A stretch of DNA of 64,000 nt. Source: an uncultured Tenacibaculum sp. (GTDB taxonomy: Bacteria > Bacteroidota > Bacteroidia > Flavobacteriales > Flavobacteriaceae). The stretch spans positions 124,001 to 188,000 of the forward strand of contig NZ_CANLTU010000005.1 of NCBI RefSeq assembly GCF_947494125.1, written 5' to 3'. Positions 1-8,989 of this stretch are shown piece after piece. The notes beneath the pieces were generated by a model. That model was not told the DNA's origin and ran no database searches. It saw only the letters and a program-made list of their open reading frames with translations. The translations under genes were made by a program, and so were the position numbers. Position 1 is the stretch's first letter. Each line of letters opens with the position of its first letter.

Positions 1-1
1 C

Positions 2-1033
2 TATGTTTTTATACTACTTAGTTTAATTCCTGTTTTTTTATTTGACGTTATGCACTGGAAATGGCTATACGTTCCGTGGTTACCGTTAGGGGTATTAGGC
101 ACAGCTGTTTCTTTTATTGTAAGTTTTAAAAATAATGCTTCTTATGATAGACTATGGGAAGCTCGTAAAATTTGGGGTGGTATTGTAAACACCTCTCGTT
201 CTTTTACCATTATGGTTAAAGATTTTATAAAAAGCGAGCAAATGCATACTCATGAATTAAAATCAATTCATAAAGAATTAGTGCATAGACATATTGCTTG
301 GCTAACAGCTTTACGTTATCAAATGCGAAAAGACAAGCCTTGGGAAAATTACACTAAGATTAGTAAATCTAACAAAGAATTTAGAGAAGAAAACGTCTAT
401 GTTTTTGAAGATAATATTCCAATAAAAGAAGCTATTTCTCCTTATATTTCTGATACTGAATATAATGAAGTTTTTGCTAAAGGAAATCAAGCTTCTCAAT
501 TATTAGGAATTCAATCTAAACGAATTAAAGAGCTTCAAAACCAAGGATTAATAGATGACTTCCGACATATGGAGCTCGAAAAAATGTTAGTTGAATTATA
601 TACTTTACAAGGGAAATCTGAGCGTATTAAAAACTTTCCTTACCCAAGACAATTTGCCACATTAAACTTTATGTTTATTTGGATATTTATTGTCTTACTA
701 CCTTATGGTATGATGCAAGAATTTGAAGCTTTAGGTGATCGAATTACAGAAACCTTGGCTAGTCACCAATCTAGAACTGCTATTATGCACAAAGTTCAAG
801 TATTTATTGCGCGTCATTTTGAATGGGTATCTGTTCCGTTTAGTACGTTAATTGCATGGATTTTTTATTCTATGGAAGCGATTGGTGAAAACTCTGAAAA
901 TCCTTTTGAAGGTGGCCCTAACGATGTACCTATTACCAATATGAGTAGAGGTATTGAAATTGACATTCGTCAGTTAATTGACGATACCGATATTCCAGCA
1001 CCTTATAAATGGGAAAATGATATTGTGTTATAA
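2..1033 (+). CDS. Bestrophin family channel, 5' end outside window
   Basis: Membrane protein of the bacterial bestrophin family (UPF0187, YneE type), pentameric ion channels of the inner membrane. The open frame runs to the first complete codon at base 2 without a stop, and codons before the ATG at 50 read as a hydrophobic helix (YVFILLSLIPVFLFDV), so the ATG at 50 is internal and the start lies outside the window. Visible family features are a membrane helix followed by SFKNNASYDRLWEARKIWG, a hallmark stretch near the first pore helix, a central soluble helical part, and two more hydrophobic segments (about codons 205-220 and 260-275, counting from base 50). Only a few dozen N-terminal residues seem to be missing. 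Ion selectivity cannot be read from sequence. The next gene starts 21 bases downstream on the same strand. Confidence 0.9.
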   Translation, partial: YVFILLSLIPVFLFDVMHWKWLYVPWLPLGVLGTAVSFIVSFKNNASYDRLWEARKIWGGIVNTSRSFTIMVKDFIKSEQMHTHELKSIHKELVHRHIAWLTALRYQMRKDKPWENYTKISKSNKEFREENVYVFEDNIPIKEAISPYISDTEYNEVFAKGNQASQLLGIQSKRIKELQNQGLIDDFRHMELEKMLVELYTLQGKSERIKNFPYPRQFATLNFMFIWIFIVLLPYGMMQEFEALGDRITETLASHQSRTAIMHKVQVFIARHFEWVSVPFSTLIAWIFYSMEAIGENSENPFEGGPNDVPITNMSRGIEIDIRQLIDDTDIPAPYKWENDIVL

Positions 1034-1054
1034 GCACAATAAATCAATTTAATT

Positions 1055-1891
1055 ATGATCGTAAAAAATTTATCTAGCATCCCATTTGAAAAAATTATAG
1101 AATGTTTTCTTCTAGCTTTTGAAAATTATTTTGTTCCTATGCCAAAGGATCATAATTATTACCAAAAAAGATGGAAAGCTGCTAAAGTTGATTTTAATTT
1201 TTCTTATGGCATGTTTGATGAAAAAAAATTAGTTGGATTCATAATTCATGCAATTGATAAAAGAAATGGAATTTTAACAGCATTTAATACTGGCACTGGA
1301 GTAATTCCAGAATACAGGGGGAAAAAAATTGTAAAATCGATATACCAATACGCATTAAATGAGTTAGAATTAAATAATATCAAACAAAGCTCTTTAGAAG
1401 TTATAACAAAAAACGAAAGAGCTATTCACTTATACAAAAGTATTGGATTTAATATTTGTAAAACCTACAAGTGTTTCAGAGGTACAATAAAAACAAACAC
1501 CTCTTCTATATATGAATTAAAAGAAATCGATTTAAAAAATGTAAATTGGAAACAACTACCTAATCAATCGTTTTATTCTTGGGATAACCAAAAAGAATCT
1601 ATATTAAAAGATAATTATAAGTTTTTTCAAATAGTTTACAATAATGAACCCGAATCATTTTTTATAATTAATTCAGAACAAAACTATGTGGCACAATTTG
1701 ATTTATTAAACAATTCAAATATAGGATGGGAAAGACTTTTCTCAGGTATTAAACAATTTTCAAAAACAATTAAAATCAACAACGTCGACACAAGACTTTC
1801 AGTAAAGATTTTTGTCATCAACAATATTGGTCTTAAAAATATAATTGATCAATTTGAAATGAGTTTAAACATTGACCAAAAACAACCATAA
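1055..1891 (+). CDS. GNAT family N-acetyltransferase
   Basis: Probable acetyl-CoA-dependent N-acyltransferase, 278 residues, cytoplasmic. The first 150 residues form the GNAT fold: a beta strand ending in GVIPEYRGKKIVKSIYQYA is the acetyl-CoA loop (a weak version of R/Q-x-x-G-x-G/A), followed by LEVITKNERAIHLYKSIGF, the usual beta5-alpha4 stretch. Residues 150-278 look like a second, degenerate or non-catalytic half that I do not recognise. It follows the bestrophin gene closely, probably co-transcribed, with no functional link apparent. The substrate is unknown. AT content is even higher than in the neighbours, which might hint at a more variable gene, but I see no mobile element. Confidence 0.8.
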   Translation: MIVKNLSSIPFEKIIECFLLAFENYFVPMPKDHNYYQKRWKAAKVDFNFSYGMFDEKKLVGFIIHAIDKRNGILTAFNTGTGVIPEYRGKKIVKSIYQYALNELELNNIKQSSLEVITKNERAIHLYKSIGFNICKTYKCFRGTIKTNTSSIYELKEIDLKNVNWKQLPNQSFYSWDNQKESILKDNYKFFQIVYNNEPESFFIINSEQNYVAQFDLLNNSNIGWERLFSGIKQFSKTIKINNVDTRLSVKIFVINNIGLKNIIDQFEMSLNIDQKQP

Positions 1892-2054
1892 CTATCACAT
1901 AATTAAAACTACAAAAGCGTTTGTTCATAATCTAAACAGTTTTCATTTAACAGTAAAGTCAAATTGATTTTTTAATAACTTTTTTTAATTAAAAATTGTT
2001 TTTTTACTTAAAAAAAATCAATATAAAAACCAAACAAACATAAAATAACTAACT

Positions 2055-2075
2055 TTAACGTTAATTTTATCTTTG
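2055..2075 (+). promoter_or_regulatory. Probable hglS promoter with 10-bp palindrome
   Basis: TATCTTTG at 2068-2075 matches the Bacteroidetes -7 box TAnnTTTG exactly. Immediately upstream, TTAACGTTAA at 2055-2064 is a perfect palindrome lying in the spacer, where a regulator could bind. There is no clear TTG at the expected -33 distance, so an activator may be needed. A second TAnnTTTG match (TAAATTTG) lies at 2093-2100. The gene starts at 2129. Confidence 0.5.
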
Positions 2076-2128
2076 TGGCAACTAAAAAAGATTAAATTTG
2101 TTTTATTTGTAGTAAAATTTAATAAACT

Positions 2129-3559
2129 ATGTCGTCAAAAAATATATTAGAAGATTTTAATAATACTGCTAAGACATTTGTCTCACCAGAATATATTCGT
2201 AATCGCTTCTCTACGATCATGTCTGATATGTACAAGAACGAGGTACCGCTTTACGGTGAACTACTTGACTTGGTTCATGATATTAATGAAAATGTTCTAT
2301 TAGAATCTAAAGAAATTAAAGAACAGTTAGCCCATACAGGAGAAATAACTCGATTAAATATGGAACGTCATGGAGCAATTCGTTTAGGTAAACCTTATGA
2401 ATTATTTACAATGAGACGCTTATTTAAAGTTATGGGAATGTATCCTGTTGGCTACTATGATTTAGCACCAGCTGGTGTCCCTGTTCATTCTACAGCATTT
2501 AGAGCTATAGAGAACACTGCCCTTAACCAAGCACCGTTTAGAGTTTTTACATCTTTATTACGTTTAGATTTAATTGACGATAATCAGCTTCGTAATAATG
2601 TTGAAACTATTTTAGAAAATCGTCAGATTTTCACAGAAAAAGCATTACTATTAATTGATAAATCTGAAAAAGAAGGAGGTTTAAATAAAGAGGATACAGA
2701 AACCTTTGTTCAAGAAGCTTTAGAAACTTTTAGATGGCATGATACTGCTACGGTAGATCACGAAATGTACGAAGCATTATTAAACCAGCACAGATTAATT
2801 GCCGATGTAGTTGCTTTTAAAGGACCTCACATCAATCACCTAACACCTAGAACCTTAGATATAGATGAGGTGCAAACAAGTATGGAAGCTCGTAATATTC
2901 CTCCAAAAGATAATATAGAAGGACCTCCAGCAAGAAAATGCCCAATTTTATTACGCCAAACAAGTTTTAAAGCACTAACCGAAAAAGTAAGTTTTAAAGG
3001 TAATGTTGGAAATGGAAAAATGGGGGAACACAAAGCTCGTTTTGGAGAAATTGAACAACGTGGTGTAGCTGTAACTCAAAAAGGATTAGATCTATATAAT
3101 GAGTTGTTAGGTAAAACACGTAAAGCAATTGGCGGATCACCAACTGCTGAAAATGCATCAGAATACAATCAATTATTAGCAGAAAACTTTAAAGTTTTTC
3201 CTGATAACTATAACGAATTACAATCTAATAAGCTAGCTTACTTCCATTATTTTACTACCAATAAAATAAAAAATATATCAAAAGGTAAAGAATATACAAA
3301 AGCAGATGTAAACCAATTATTAAAGGATGGTTATTTAACTATAGAACCTATGGTTTATGAAGATTTTTTACCTGTAAGTGCTGCTGGAATTTTTGCTTCA
3401 AACTTAGGTACAGATGATGCTAAGCGTGAGTATGAAGGAACATCTAATCAATCATTATTTGAAAAAGATTTAGGCGAACCTGTATACAAATTGATGAAAT
3501 GGTATGAAGATATGCAAGATGAAACTATTCAAAAATGTTTAGAACAAATAAATATTTAA
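2129..3559 (+). CDS. hglS: 2-oxoadipate dioxygenase/decarboxylase (HglS/YdcJ, DUF1338)
   Basis: Fe(II) enzyme of the DUF1338 family, whose characterised member HglS turns 2-oxoadipate into D-2-hydroxyglutarate with loss of CO2 in lysine catabolism. The 476-residue protein is full length. Signature stretches are ERHGAIRLGKP (His81 metal ligand, Arg85 substrate contact by analogy with HglS), GPHINHLTPRTLDID (second ligand, His234 or His237) and HKARFGEIEQRG (Glu ligand, 307 or 309). Cytoplasmic, no signal peptide. It has its own promoter region and ends in a strong terminator, so it is transcribed apart from the downstream operon. That operon carries an FAD enzyme able to use its product, which supports the assignment. 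The exact substrate in this organism is inferred from the family. Confidence 0.88.
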   Translation: MSSKNILEDFNNTAKTFVSPEYIRNRFSTIMSDMYKNEVPLYGELLDLVHDINENVLLESKEIKEQLAHTGEITRLNMERHGAIRLGKPYELFTMRRLFKVMGMYPVGYYDLAPAGVPVHSTAFRAIENTALNQAPFRVFTSLLRLDLIDDNQLRNNVETILENRQIFTEKALLLIDKSEKEGGLNKEDTETFVQEALETFRWHDTATVDHEMYEALLNQHRLIADVVAFKGPHINHLTPRTLDIDEVQTSMEARNIPPKDNIEGPPARKCPILLRQTSFKALTEKVSFKGNVGNGKMGEHKARFGEIEQRGVAVTQKGLDLYNELLGKTRKAIGGSPTAENASEYNQLLAENFKVFPDNYNELQSNKLAYFHYFTTNKIKNISKGKEYTKADVNQLLKDGYLTIEPMVYEDFLPVSAAGIFASNLGTDDAKREYEGTSNQSLFEKDLGEPVYKLMKWYEDMQDETIQKCLEQINI

Positions 3560-3566
3560 TATAATG

Positions 3567-3604
3567 TGTAGTCGAAAATCTAGATTTTCGACTACATTTT
3601 TTTT
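3567..3604 (+). terminator. Terminator after hglS
   Basis: Perfect inverted repeat, 15-base arms meeting at CTAG (3567-3596), followed by a run of eight T. The stem is the strongest non-A/T-flanked hairpin in the window. Confidence 0.9.
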
Positions 3605-3615
3605 CATAAAAGAGA

Positions 3616-3645
3616 TTGTCTATTTTACAACTTAAACTAAGTTTG
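3616..3645 (+). promoter_or_regulatory. Promoter of the lrp operon
   Basis: TTG at 3616-3618, 19-bp spacer, TAAGTTTG at 3638-3645: an ideal Bacteroidetes promoter. Transcription would begin near 3652, giving a leader of about 23 bases before the TTG start codon at 3675. It sits directly after the hglS terminator. Confidence 0.75.
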
Positions 3646-3674
3646 TTCTATCAAAACATAACAAAATTATCCTT

Positions 3675-4133
3675 TTGAAAAATCAATTTGATTATATAGA
3701 CCAACAAATACTTCTTAAGCTTCGAAAAGATGCCCGTAAAGCTTATTCACAAATAGCTGAAGAACTCAATGTTTCTAACTCTTTAATTCATCAACGTATA
3801 AAAAAATTAAATTCTGAAGGTATTATTCAAAATGCTGAATTTATTTTAGATGAAAAGAAATTAGGATATAAAACCAAATCGTATACTGGAATTCGTTTAC
3901 GTGAAGCACGTTTTGCAAAAGATGTAATGAAAGAGTTAGAAAAGATTGATGAAATTGTAGAATGTAATTTTGTTTCTGGTAATTATGCAATTTTCATTTT
4001 AATCTATGCTAGAGATAATGAGCACTTACAAAAAATACTATACGATAACGTTCATTTAATAAAAGGTGTTGCTGGCACCGATACTTTTATTTGTTTTGAT
4101 ACGTGTTTTAAAAGAAATATCCCAATAGAATAA
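3675..4133 (+). CDS. Lrp/AsnC family transcriptional regulator
   Basis: DNA-binding regulator that senses amino acids, 152 residues, the usual family length. Residues 1-60 hold the AsnC-type helix-turn-helix (YIDQQILLKLRKDARKAYSQ, then IAEELNVSNSLIHQRIKKL); residues 70-150 form the ligand-binding, octamer-forming RAM domain. The start codon is TTG: no ATG or GTG precedes the conserved helix, and the promoter just upstream fits this start. The next gene begins 2 bases after the stop, so it is first gene of a four-gene operon. By context it probably controls this operon and perhaps hglS in response to lysine or a related metabolite; that is inference. Confidence 0.9.
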   Translation: MKNQFDYIDQQILLKLRKDARKAYSQIAEELNVSNSLIHQRIKKLNSEGIIQNAEFILDEKKLGYKTKSYTGIRLREARFAKDVMKELEKIDEIVECNFVSGNYAIFILIYARDNEHLQKILYDNVHLIKGVAGTDTFICFDTCFKRNIPIE

Positions 4134-4135
4134 TT

Positions 4136-4789
4136 ATGAATAAAACTGCAGCTGTTTTATGGACTGGCGGAAAAGATTGTGCATTAGCATTTTTTAAAGC
4201 TCAACAAAGAGAATATTCTATTACTCACCTAATAACTTTTGCTCCTGAAAATCCAGATTTTAAAGCACACAACTTATCATTAATTCAACAACAAGTTAAT
4301 GAGATTGAACTTCCGCATATAATACTAACAATAAAAAAACCAATAAAAGAAAGTTATGAAAATGCTATAAGTTTATTAAAAACTAAATATAAAATTGAAA
4401 CTTTAATTACTGGTGATATAGACGAAATTGAAAACCAGAGTAATTGGATTGAAAAATGTAGTGAAAAATCGGGTATGCAAGTATACAATCCTCTATGGAA
4501 AAAGAATAGAACAGAATTACTCTCTACCTTACTAAATAAAAAATTTGAAGTTATTTTCTCTTTAGTTAAAAAACCTTTTTTTTCTCAAGATTGGGTGGGT
4601 AAAACAATAGATTCTACAACTATCAACAATTTAAAAGAATTAAATATAGATATTTGTGGAGAAAATGGAGAATATCATACTATGGTATTAAATGCTCCGT
4701 TTTTTAAACGAAAAATAAATATAGGTTTATATTCTATAAAAGAAAACGAGCATTATAGTTATTTACACAAACAACTAACAACATCATAA
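4136..4789 (+). CDS. DUF71 / diphthine-ammonia ligase-like ATP pyrophosphatase
   Basis: Adenine-nucleotide alpha-hydrolase of the PP-loop superfamily (DUF71, MJ0570/Dph6-like), 217 residues. The N-terminal PP-loop reads WTGGKDCALAFF (canonical SGGKD with Ser replaced by Thr), and the C-terminal family signature GENGEYHTMVLNAPFF is intact. The eukaryotic and archaeal member amidates diphthine on EF2, a modification bacteria lack, so the bacterial substrate is unknown. It is locked between the Lrp regulator (2 bases upstream) and the dehydrogenase (about 10 bases downstream), which suggests an ATP-dependent amidation or adenylation step tied to the same pathway; this is inference. Confidence 0.85.
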   Translation: MNKTAAVLWTGGKDCALAFFKAQQREYSITHLITFAPENPDFKAHNLSLIQQQVNEIELPHIILTIKKPIKESYENAISLLKTKYKIETLITGDIDEIENQSNWIEKCSEKSGMQVYNPLWKKNRTELLSTLLNKKFEVIFSLVKKPFFSQDWVGKTIDSTTINNLKELNIDICGENGEYHTMVLNAPFFKRKINIGLYSIKENEHYSYLHKQLTTS

Positions 4790-4799
4790 GGTGCAAACC

Positions 4800-7697
4800 A
4801 TGATACAAAATATACAACTACAAAATTTAGAAAAAAACTTAGCAGGCGAGTTGTTTTTCGATGATTTACATAAAAATATTTACGCAACCGATGCTTCGGT
4901 ATATCGTAAAATACCATTAGCAGTTGCTTATCCAAAAAATAAAAAGGACATTCAACTTTTAATTGATTTTGCTACTAAAAATAATATTACTTTAATTCCA
5001 CGTACTGCTGGTACTTCTCTTGCTGGACAATGTGTTGGTGATGGAATTGTAGTTGATGTTTCTAAATACTTTACCAATGTATTGGCTTTTGATGAACAAA
5101 ACAAAACCATTACTGTTGAACCTGGAATTATTCGCGACGATTTAAATCGTTTCTTAAAACCTTTCGGTTTATTTTTTGGACCAAACACCTCAACTTCTAA
5201 TCGATGTATGATTGGTGGTATGGTAGGGAATAACTCTTCTGGAAGTACCTCTATTCGATACGGAGTTACTCGCGATAAAGTAGTCGCTGTTGAAGGTTTA
5301 TTAAGTGACGGAAGCGAAGTTGTTTTCTCAGAAATAACTTCTGATGAGTTTAAGCAAAAACGATTTGAAAACTCTTTAGAAGGAAACATTTATAAAGCTA
5401 TTTATAATGAGTTAACTTCAAAAGAAAATCAGCAAGAAATAAAAAGAGAATTTCCTAAAGAAAGTATTCACCGTAGAAATACAGGGTACGCTGTTGATGA
5501 GTTTTTAACTTCTGATTTATTTGGAGGAAATGAACAAATACTTAATCCAGCAAAATTCTTATCAGGTAGTGAAGGCACTTTAGTTTTCTCGACTTCAATA
5601 ACCATTCAATTAGACGATTTACCTCCTACTCAAAGTATTATGGTATGTCCACATTTTACCAGTATAAATGACAGTTTAAAAGCAACAGTTACAGCCATGA
5701 ATCACAAACTATATGCTTGTGAATTGATGGACAAAGTAATTTTAGACTGCACTAAAAGTAATAGAGAGCAAGCTAAAAATCGTTTCTTTTTACAAGGTGA
5801 CCCCGAAGCTGTTTTAATGTTAGAAGTTTCGGCAAACACCATTGAGGAAGCAGAAATACTAGCTGATAAACTTATTGAAGATTTAAAAGCTAATAATTTC
5901 GGTTATCATTATCCAAAAGTGTACGGAGAAGATATTGCAAAAGTTCATTATTTACGTAAAGCTGGTTTAGGCTTGTTAGGTAACATTGTTGGAGATATGA
6001 AGGCAGTAGCTTGTATTGAAGACACTGCTGTTGCTTTAGAAGACTTACCTGAATACATTGAAGAATTCACTCAAATTATGGACAAATACCAGCAAAATGC
6101 CGTGTATTATGCTCATGCGGGAGCTGGTGAATTGCATTTACGTCCTATTTTGAATTTAAAGAAACAAGAGGATGTTGTATTGTTTAGAAAAATAACGACT
6201 GAAACTGCCGAATTAGTAAAAAAATATAAAGGTTCATTTAGTGGTGAGCATGGAGATGGAATTGTTCGTGCTGAATTTATTCCGTTAATGATTGGTGATA
6301 AAAATTATCAATTATTACGTAGGATAAAAAAAGCATTTGATCCTAACAATGTATTTAACAAAGGAAAGATTACCGATGCCTTTCCTATGGACAAAAGCTT
6401 ACGTTATGAAATTGACAGACAAGAACCTGAAATAAAAACTATTCAAGATTTCTCTGATAGTGAAGGTATTTTAAAACTTGCTGAAAAATGTAATGGATCT
6501 GGTGATTGTAGAAAATCTCCTGAAGCTGGTGGTACTTTATGCCCTAGTTATAGAGCAACACGTAACGAGAAAGAAACTACACGTGCAAGAGCAAATACTT
6601 TACGTGAAGTTCTAACCAACAATACTGCTAAAAATAAATTTGACTCTAAGGAACTAAAACAAGTTTTAGATTTATGTTTAAGTTGCAAAGCTTGTGCTAC
6701 TGAATGTCCAAGTAATGTTGATATTGCTTCTATGAAAGCAGAGTTTTTATATCAATATCAAGAAACAAATGGTTATTCGTTCAGAAGTAAATTATTTGCC
6801 AACAATGTTAAATACAATAAATTAGGAAGTAAATTTCCAACTCTAACAAACTTTTTCACCAATACAACTATAGCTAAAAAAGTAATGGGAGTAGCTACTG
6901 AACGCTCTGTTCCTAAATTAGCTAAACAACCTTTAAATGCATGGTTGCACAAACATCATGTAAAAACTTCAAATAAGTCTGTATATTTATTTAACGATGA
7001 GTTTACTAATTATTATGATACCGAAATTGGAAAACATGCTGTTATTGTTTTAGAAAAGCTTGGATATGAAATTAAATATATTCAACATGAAGAAAGTGGA
7101 CGAAGTCATATATCTAAAGGTTTTTTAAAAGAAGCTAAAGAAATTGCCAATAAAAACATTACAATTTTTAAAGATGTAATAACAGATAAAACTCCGTTAA
7201 TTGGTATTGAACCTTCTGCTATTTTAACTTTTAGAGATGAATATATCCGTTTAGCTGACGATAAAGAATCTGCTAAAAATATTTCTAAAAACACATTTAC
7301 TTTTGAAGAGTTTTTAGCTTCTGAATTAAAAAAAGGGAATATTGACATCTCTCTTTTTTCAAACGATACAAAAGAACTTAAAATACATGGGCACTGCCAT
7401 CAAAAAGCACTATCTAGTACACATGCTTCTTTTTCAATATTAAACATTCCAAAAAATTACAAAGTTACCATTATGAATACTGGTTGCTGTGGAATGGCTG
7501 GTTCTTTTGGTTATGAGAAAGAGCATTATAAAGTAAGCATGCAGGTAGGTGAAGATACTTTGTTTCCTAAAATAAGAAACTGTTCTTCTGAAACCGAAAT
7601 TGTAGCCGCTGGTACTAGTTGTCGTCATCAAATTTATGACGGAACAAAACGGATAGCTAAGCACCCTATTACAATATTAAAAGAAGCCTTATCTTAG
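4800..7697 (+). CDS. ydiJ: FAD/Fe-S D-2-hydroxyglutarate dehydrogenase (YdiJ type)
   Basis: Large membrane-associated flavoprotein oxidising a D-2-hydroxy acid, most likely D-2-hydroxyglutarate to 2-oxoglutarate, with electrons passed via Fe-S clusters to the respiratory chain. Domain order: FAD-binding type 4 (about 30-250, with RTAGTSLAGQCVGDGIVVD and GGMVGNNSSGSTSIRYG), FAD-oxidase C-terminal (about 270-540, with HAGAGELHLRP and FSGEHGDGIVRAEF), ferredoxin-like part with CNGSGDCRK and CLSCKACATECPSNVD, and a C-terminal CCG domain (HCHQK, TGCCGMAGSFG). Length 965 matches YdiJ. I chose ATG 4800; GTG at 4791 would add three residues. It follows the DUF71 gene by 10 bases. Context with HglS supports the substrate. 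Glycolate or D-lactate are the main alternatives. Confidence 0.88.
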   Translation: MIQNIQLQNLEKNLAGELFFDDLHKNIYATDASVYRKIPLAVAYPKNKKDIQLLIDFATKNNITLIPRTAGTSLAGQCVGDGIVVDVSKYFTNVLAFDEQNKTITVEPGIIRDDLNRFLKPFGLFFGPNTSTSNRCMIGGMVGNNSSGSTSIRYGVTRDKVVAVEGLLSDGSEVVFSEITSDEFKQKRFENSLEGNIYKAIYNELTSKENQQEIKREFPKESIHRRNTGYAVDEFLTSDLFGGNEQILNPAKFLSGSEGTLVFSTSITIQLDDLPPTQSIMVCPHFTSINDSLKATVTAMNHKLYACELMDKVILDCTKSNREQAKNRFFLQGDPEAVLMLEVSANTIEEAEILADKLIEDLKANNFGYHYPKVYGEDIAKVHYLRKAGLGLLGNIVGDMKAVACIEDTAVALEDLPEYIEEFTQIMDKYQQNAVYYAHAGAGELHLRPILNLKKQEDVVLFRKITTETAELVKKYKGSFSGEHGDGIVRAEFIPLMIGDKNYQLLRRIKKAFDPNNVFNKGKITDAFPMDKSLRYEIDRQEPEIKTIQDFSDSEGILKLAEKCNGSGDCRKSPEAGGTLCPSYRATRNEKETTRARANTLREVLTNNTAKNKFDSKELKQVLDLCLSCKACATECPSNVDIASMKAEFLYQYQETNGYSFRSKLFANNVKYNKLGSKFPTLTNFFTNTTIAKKVMGVATERSVPKLAKQPLNAWLHKHHVKTSNKSVYLFNDEFTNYYDTEIGKHAVIVLEKLGYEIKYIQHEESGRSHISKGFLKEAKEIANKNITIFKDVITDKTPLIGIEPSAILTFRDEYIRLADDKESAKNISKNTFTFEEFLASELKKGNIDISLFSNDTKELKIHGHCHQKALSSTHASFSILNIPKNYKVTIMNTGCCGMAGSFGYEKEHYKVSMQVGEDTLFPKIRNCSSETEIVAAGTSCRHQIYDGTKRIAKHPITILKEALS

Positions 7698-7701
7698 GCA
7701 A

Positions 7702-8955
7702 ATGCAAAACAAAAATAAAATTACTTCTATGCTTTCCCTGATTATTGCAGGGGAAGCTATTTTTTTATTACCCTTTATTTTAATGCGTGTTTTTAAACCC
7801 ATTATTAGAGAAGCTTTTCTTATCTCTGATGCTCAAATTGGAGAAGCACAAGCACTATATGGTATTACTGCTGTAATTTCTTATTTTTTTGGAGGCTTTA
7901 TTGCTGATAAATGGGAAGCTAGAAAACTATTATCATTTTCATTAATTTTAACTGCTTCTGGTGGTTTTATAATGGTAATGATTCCTTCTATTTTTACTTT
8001 AAAAATACTGTATTCTTTTTGGGGTGTTTCTACAATTTTTCTTTTTTGGGCTGCCTTAATTAAAGCTACCAGACAATGGGGAACTAAAAACAATCAAGGT
8101 TTGTCTTTTGGTTTGTTAGATGGTGGTAGGGGCTTTTTTGCTGCTACTATTGCTTTATCTGGCGCTGCTATTTTAAGCTTTTTCTTTCCCGATAACGGAT
8201 TAATTACTTTTGATAAAAAAGTAATTTCACTTCAATATATAATTGGAACTATTACACTTATTGTTTTTCTAGTCGCTCTTTTTATATGGAAAACATTACC
8301 TAAAGACGAACAAAAATCTAAAGATCCTAAAGAGTTTCAGTTCAATTTTAAAGAAGCTTTATTTTTAATGACTAAATCTAAAGTCATTTACCATTCACTT
8401 ATTATTTTTTGTGCCTATTGCGCCTATAAATTAACTGGTGTCTACGGAACTTATGCAAGAGATGTTTGGGGGTATTCCTTAGAAGAAGCTACTTATTTTG
8501 CTGTATTTATTCAATACTTAAGACCATTAGCTGCAATTTCTATTGGATGGATTGCTGATAAATTTGTTCCCTCCAAATTAATACTTCCATGTTTTACTAT
8601 TTTAATAATAGTTTCTGCTTTTTTAGGCTTAGGAATATTTCAAGAGCAACCATTATTTTTATCTTTTTCATTTTTCATTTTTATGGCTTTAGGCACCTAT
8701 GCTTTGAGGGGCTTATACTTTGCTATTATTGAAGAAACTAAAATTCCTATTCAATTCACAGGAACTTTAGTGGGAATTATTTCTGTAGTTGGTTTTACTC
8801 CTGATATTTTCATGTCTCTTTTTATAGGTTATATGCTTGGAGAAAATCCTACAATAATTGAATATCAACATTTGTTTAGCTATTTTTCTATTATTCCTAT
8901 TATTGGTCTGTTAGCTACCATTGGGTTTAGAAAAACAATATACAAGAGAAAATAA
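7702..8955 (+). CDS. MFS transporter
   Basis: Twelve-helix major facilitator protein of 417 residues in the inner membrane. The first conserved loop reads GGFIADKWEARKLLSFS (MFS motif A variant G-x3-D-x2-x-R-K), with a repeat-like copy GWIADKFVPSKLI in the second half; a long polar segment near residues 200-220 separates the halves. It resembles the YihN/UhpC-like organophosphate or organic-anion carriers in layout. Start is 4 bases after the dehydrogenase stop, so it is the last gene of the lrp operon. By context it may import or export the hydroxy/oxo acid or its amino-acid precursor; substrate not shown by the sequence. No clear terminator follows; it is convergent with the patatin gene 34 bases away. 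Confidence 0.87.
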   Translation: MQNKNKITSMLSLIIAGEAIFLLPFILMRVFKPIIREAFLISDAQIGEAQALYGITAVISYFFGGFIADKWEARKLLSFSLILTASGGFIMVMIPSIFTLKILYSFWGVSTIFLFWAALIKATRQWGTKNNQGLSFGLLDGGRGFFAATIALSGAAILSFFFPDNGLITFDKKVISLQYIIGTITLIVFLVALFIWKTLPKDEQKSKDPKEFQFNFKEALFLMTKSKVIYHSLIIFCAYCAYKLTGVYGTYARDVWGYSLEEATYFAVFIQYLRPLAAISIGWIADKFVPSKLILPCFTILIIVSAFLGLGIFQEQPLFLSFSFFIFMALGTYALRGLYFAIIEETKIPIQFTGTLVGIISVVGFTPDIFMSLFIGYMLGENPTIIEYQHLFSYFSIIPIIGLLATIGFRKTIYKRK

Positions 8956-8989
8956 GTGTATAAAAATCATTTTTTTCACTCTACAAATC

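Noticed and set aside
1892..2054. Possible RNA gene upstream of hglS
   Set aside because: Very AT-rich, no stable paired structure or tRNA-like pattern seen.
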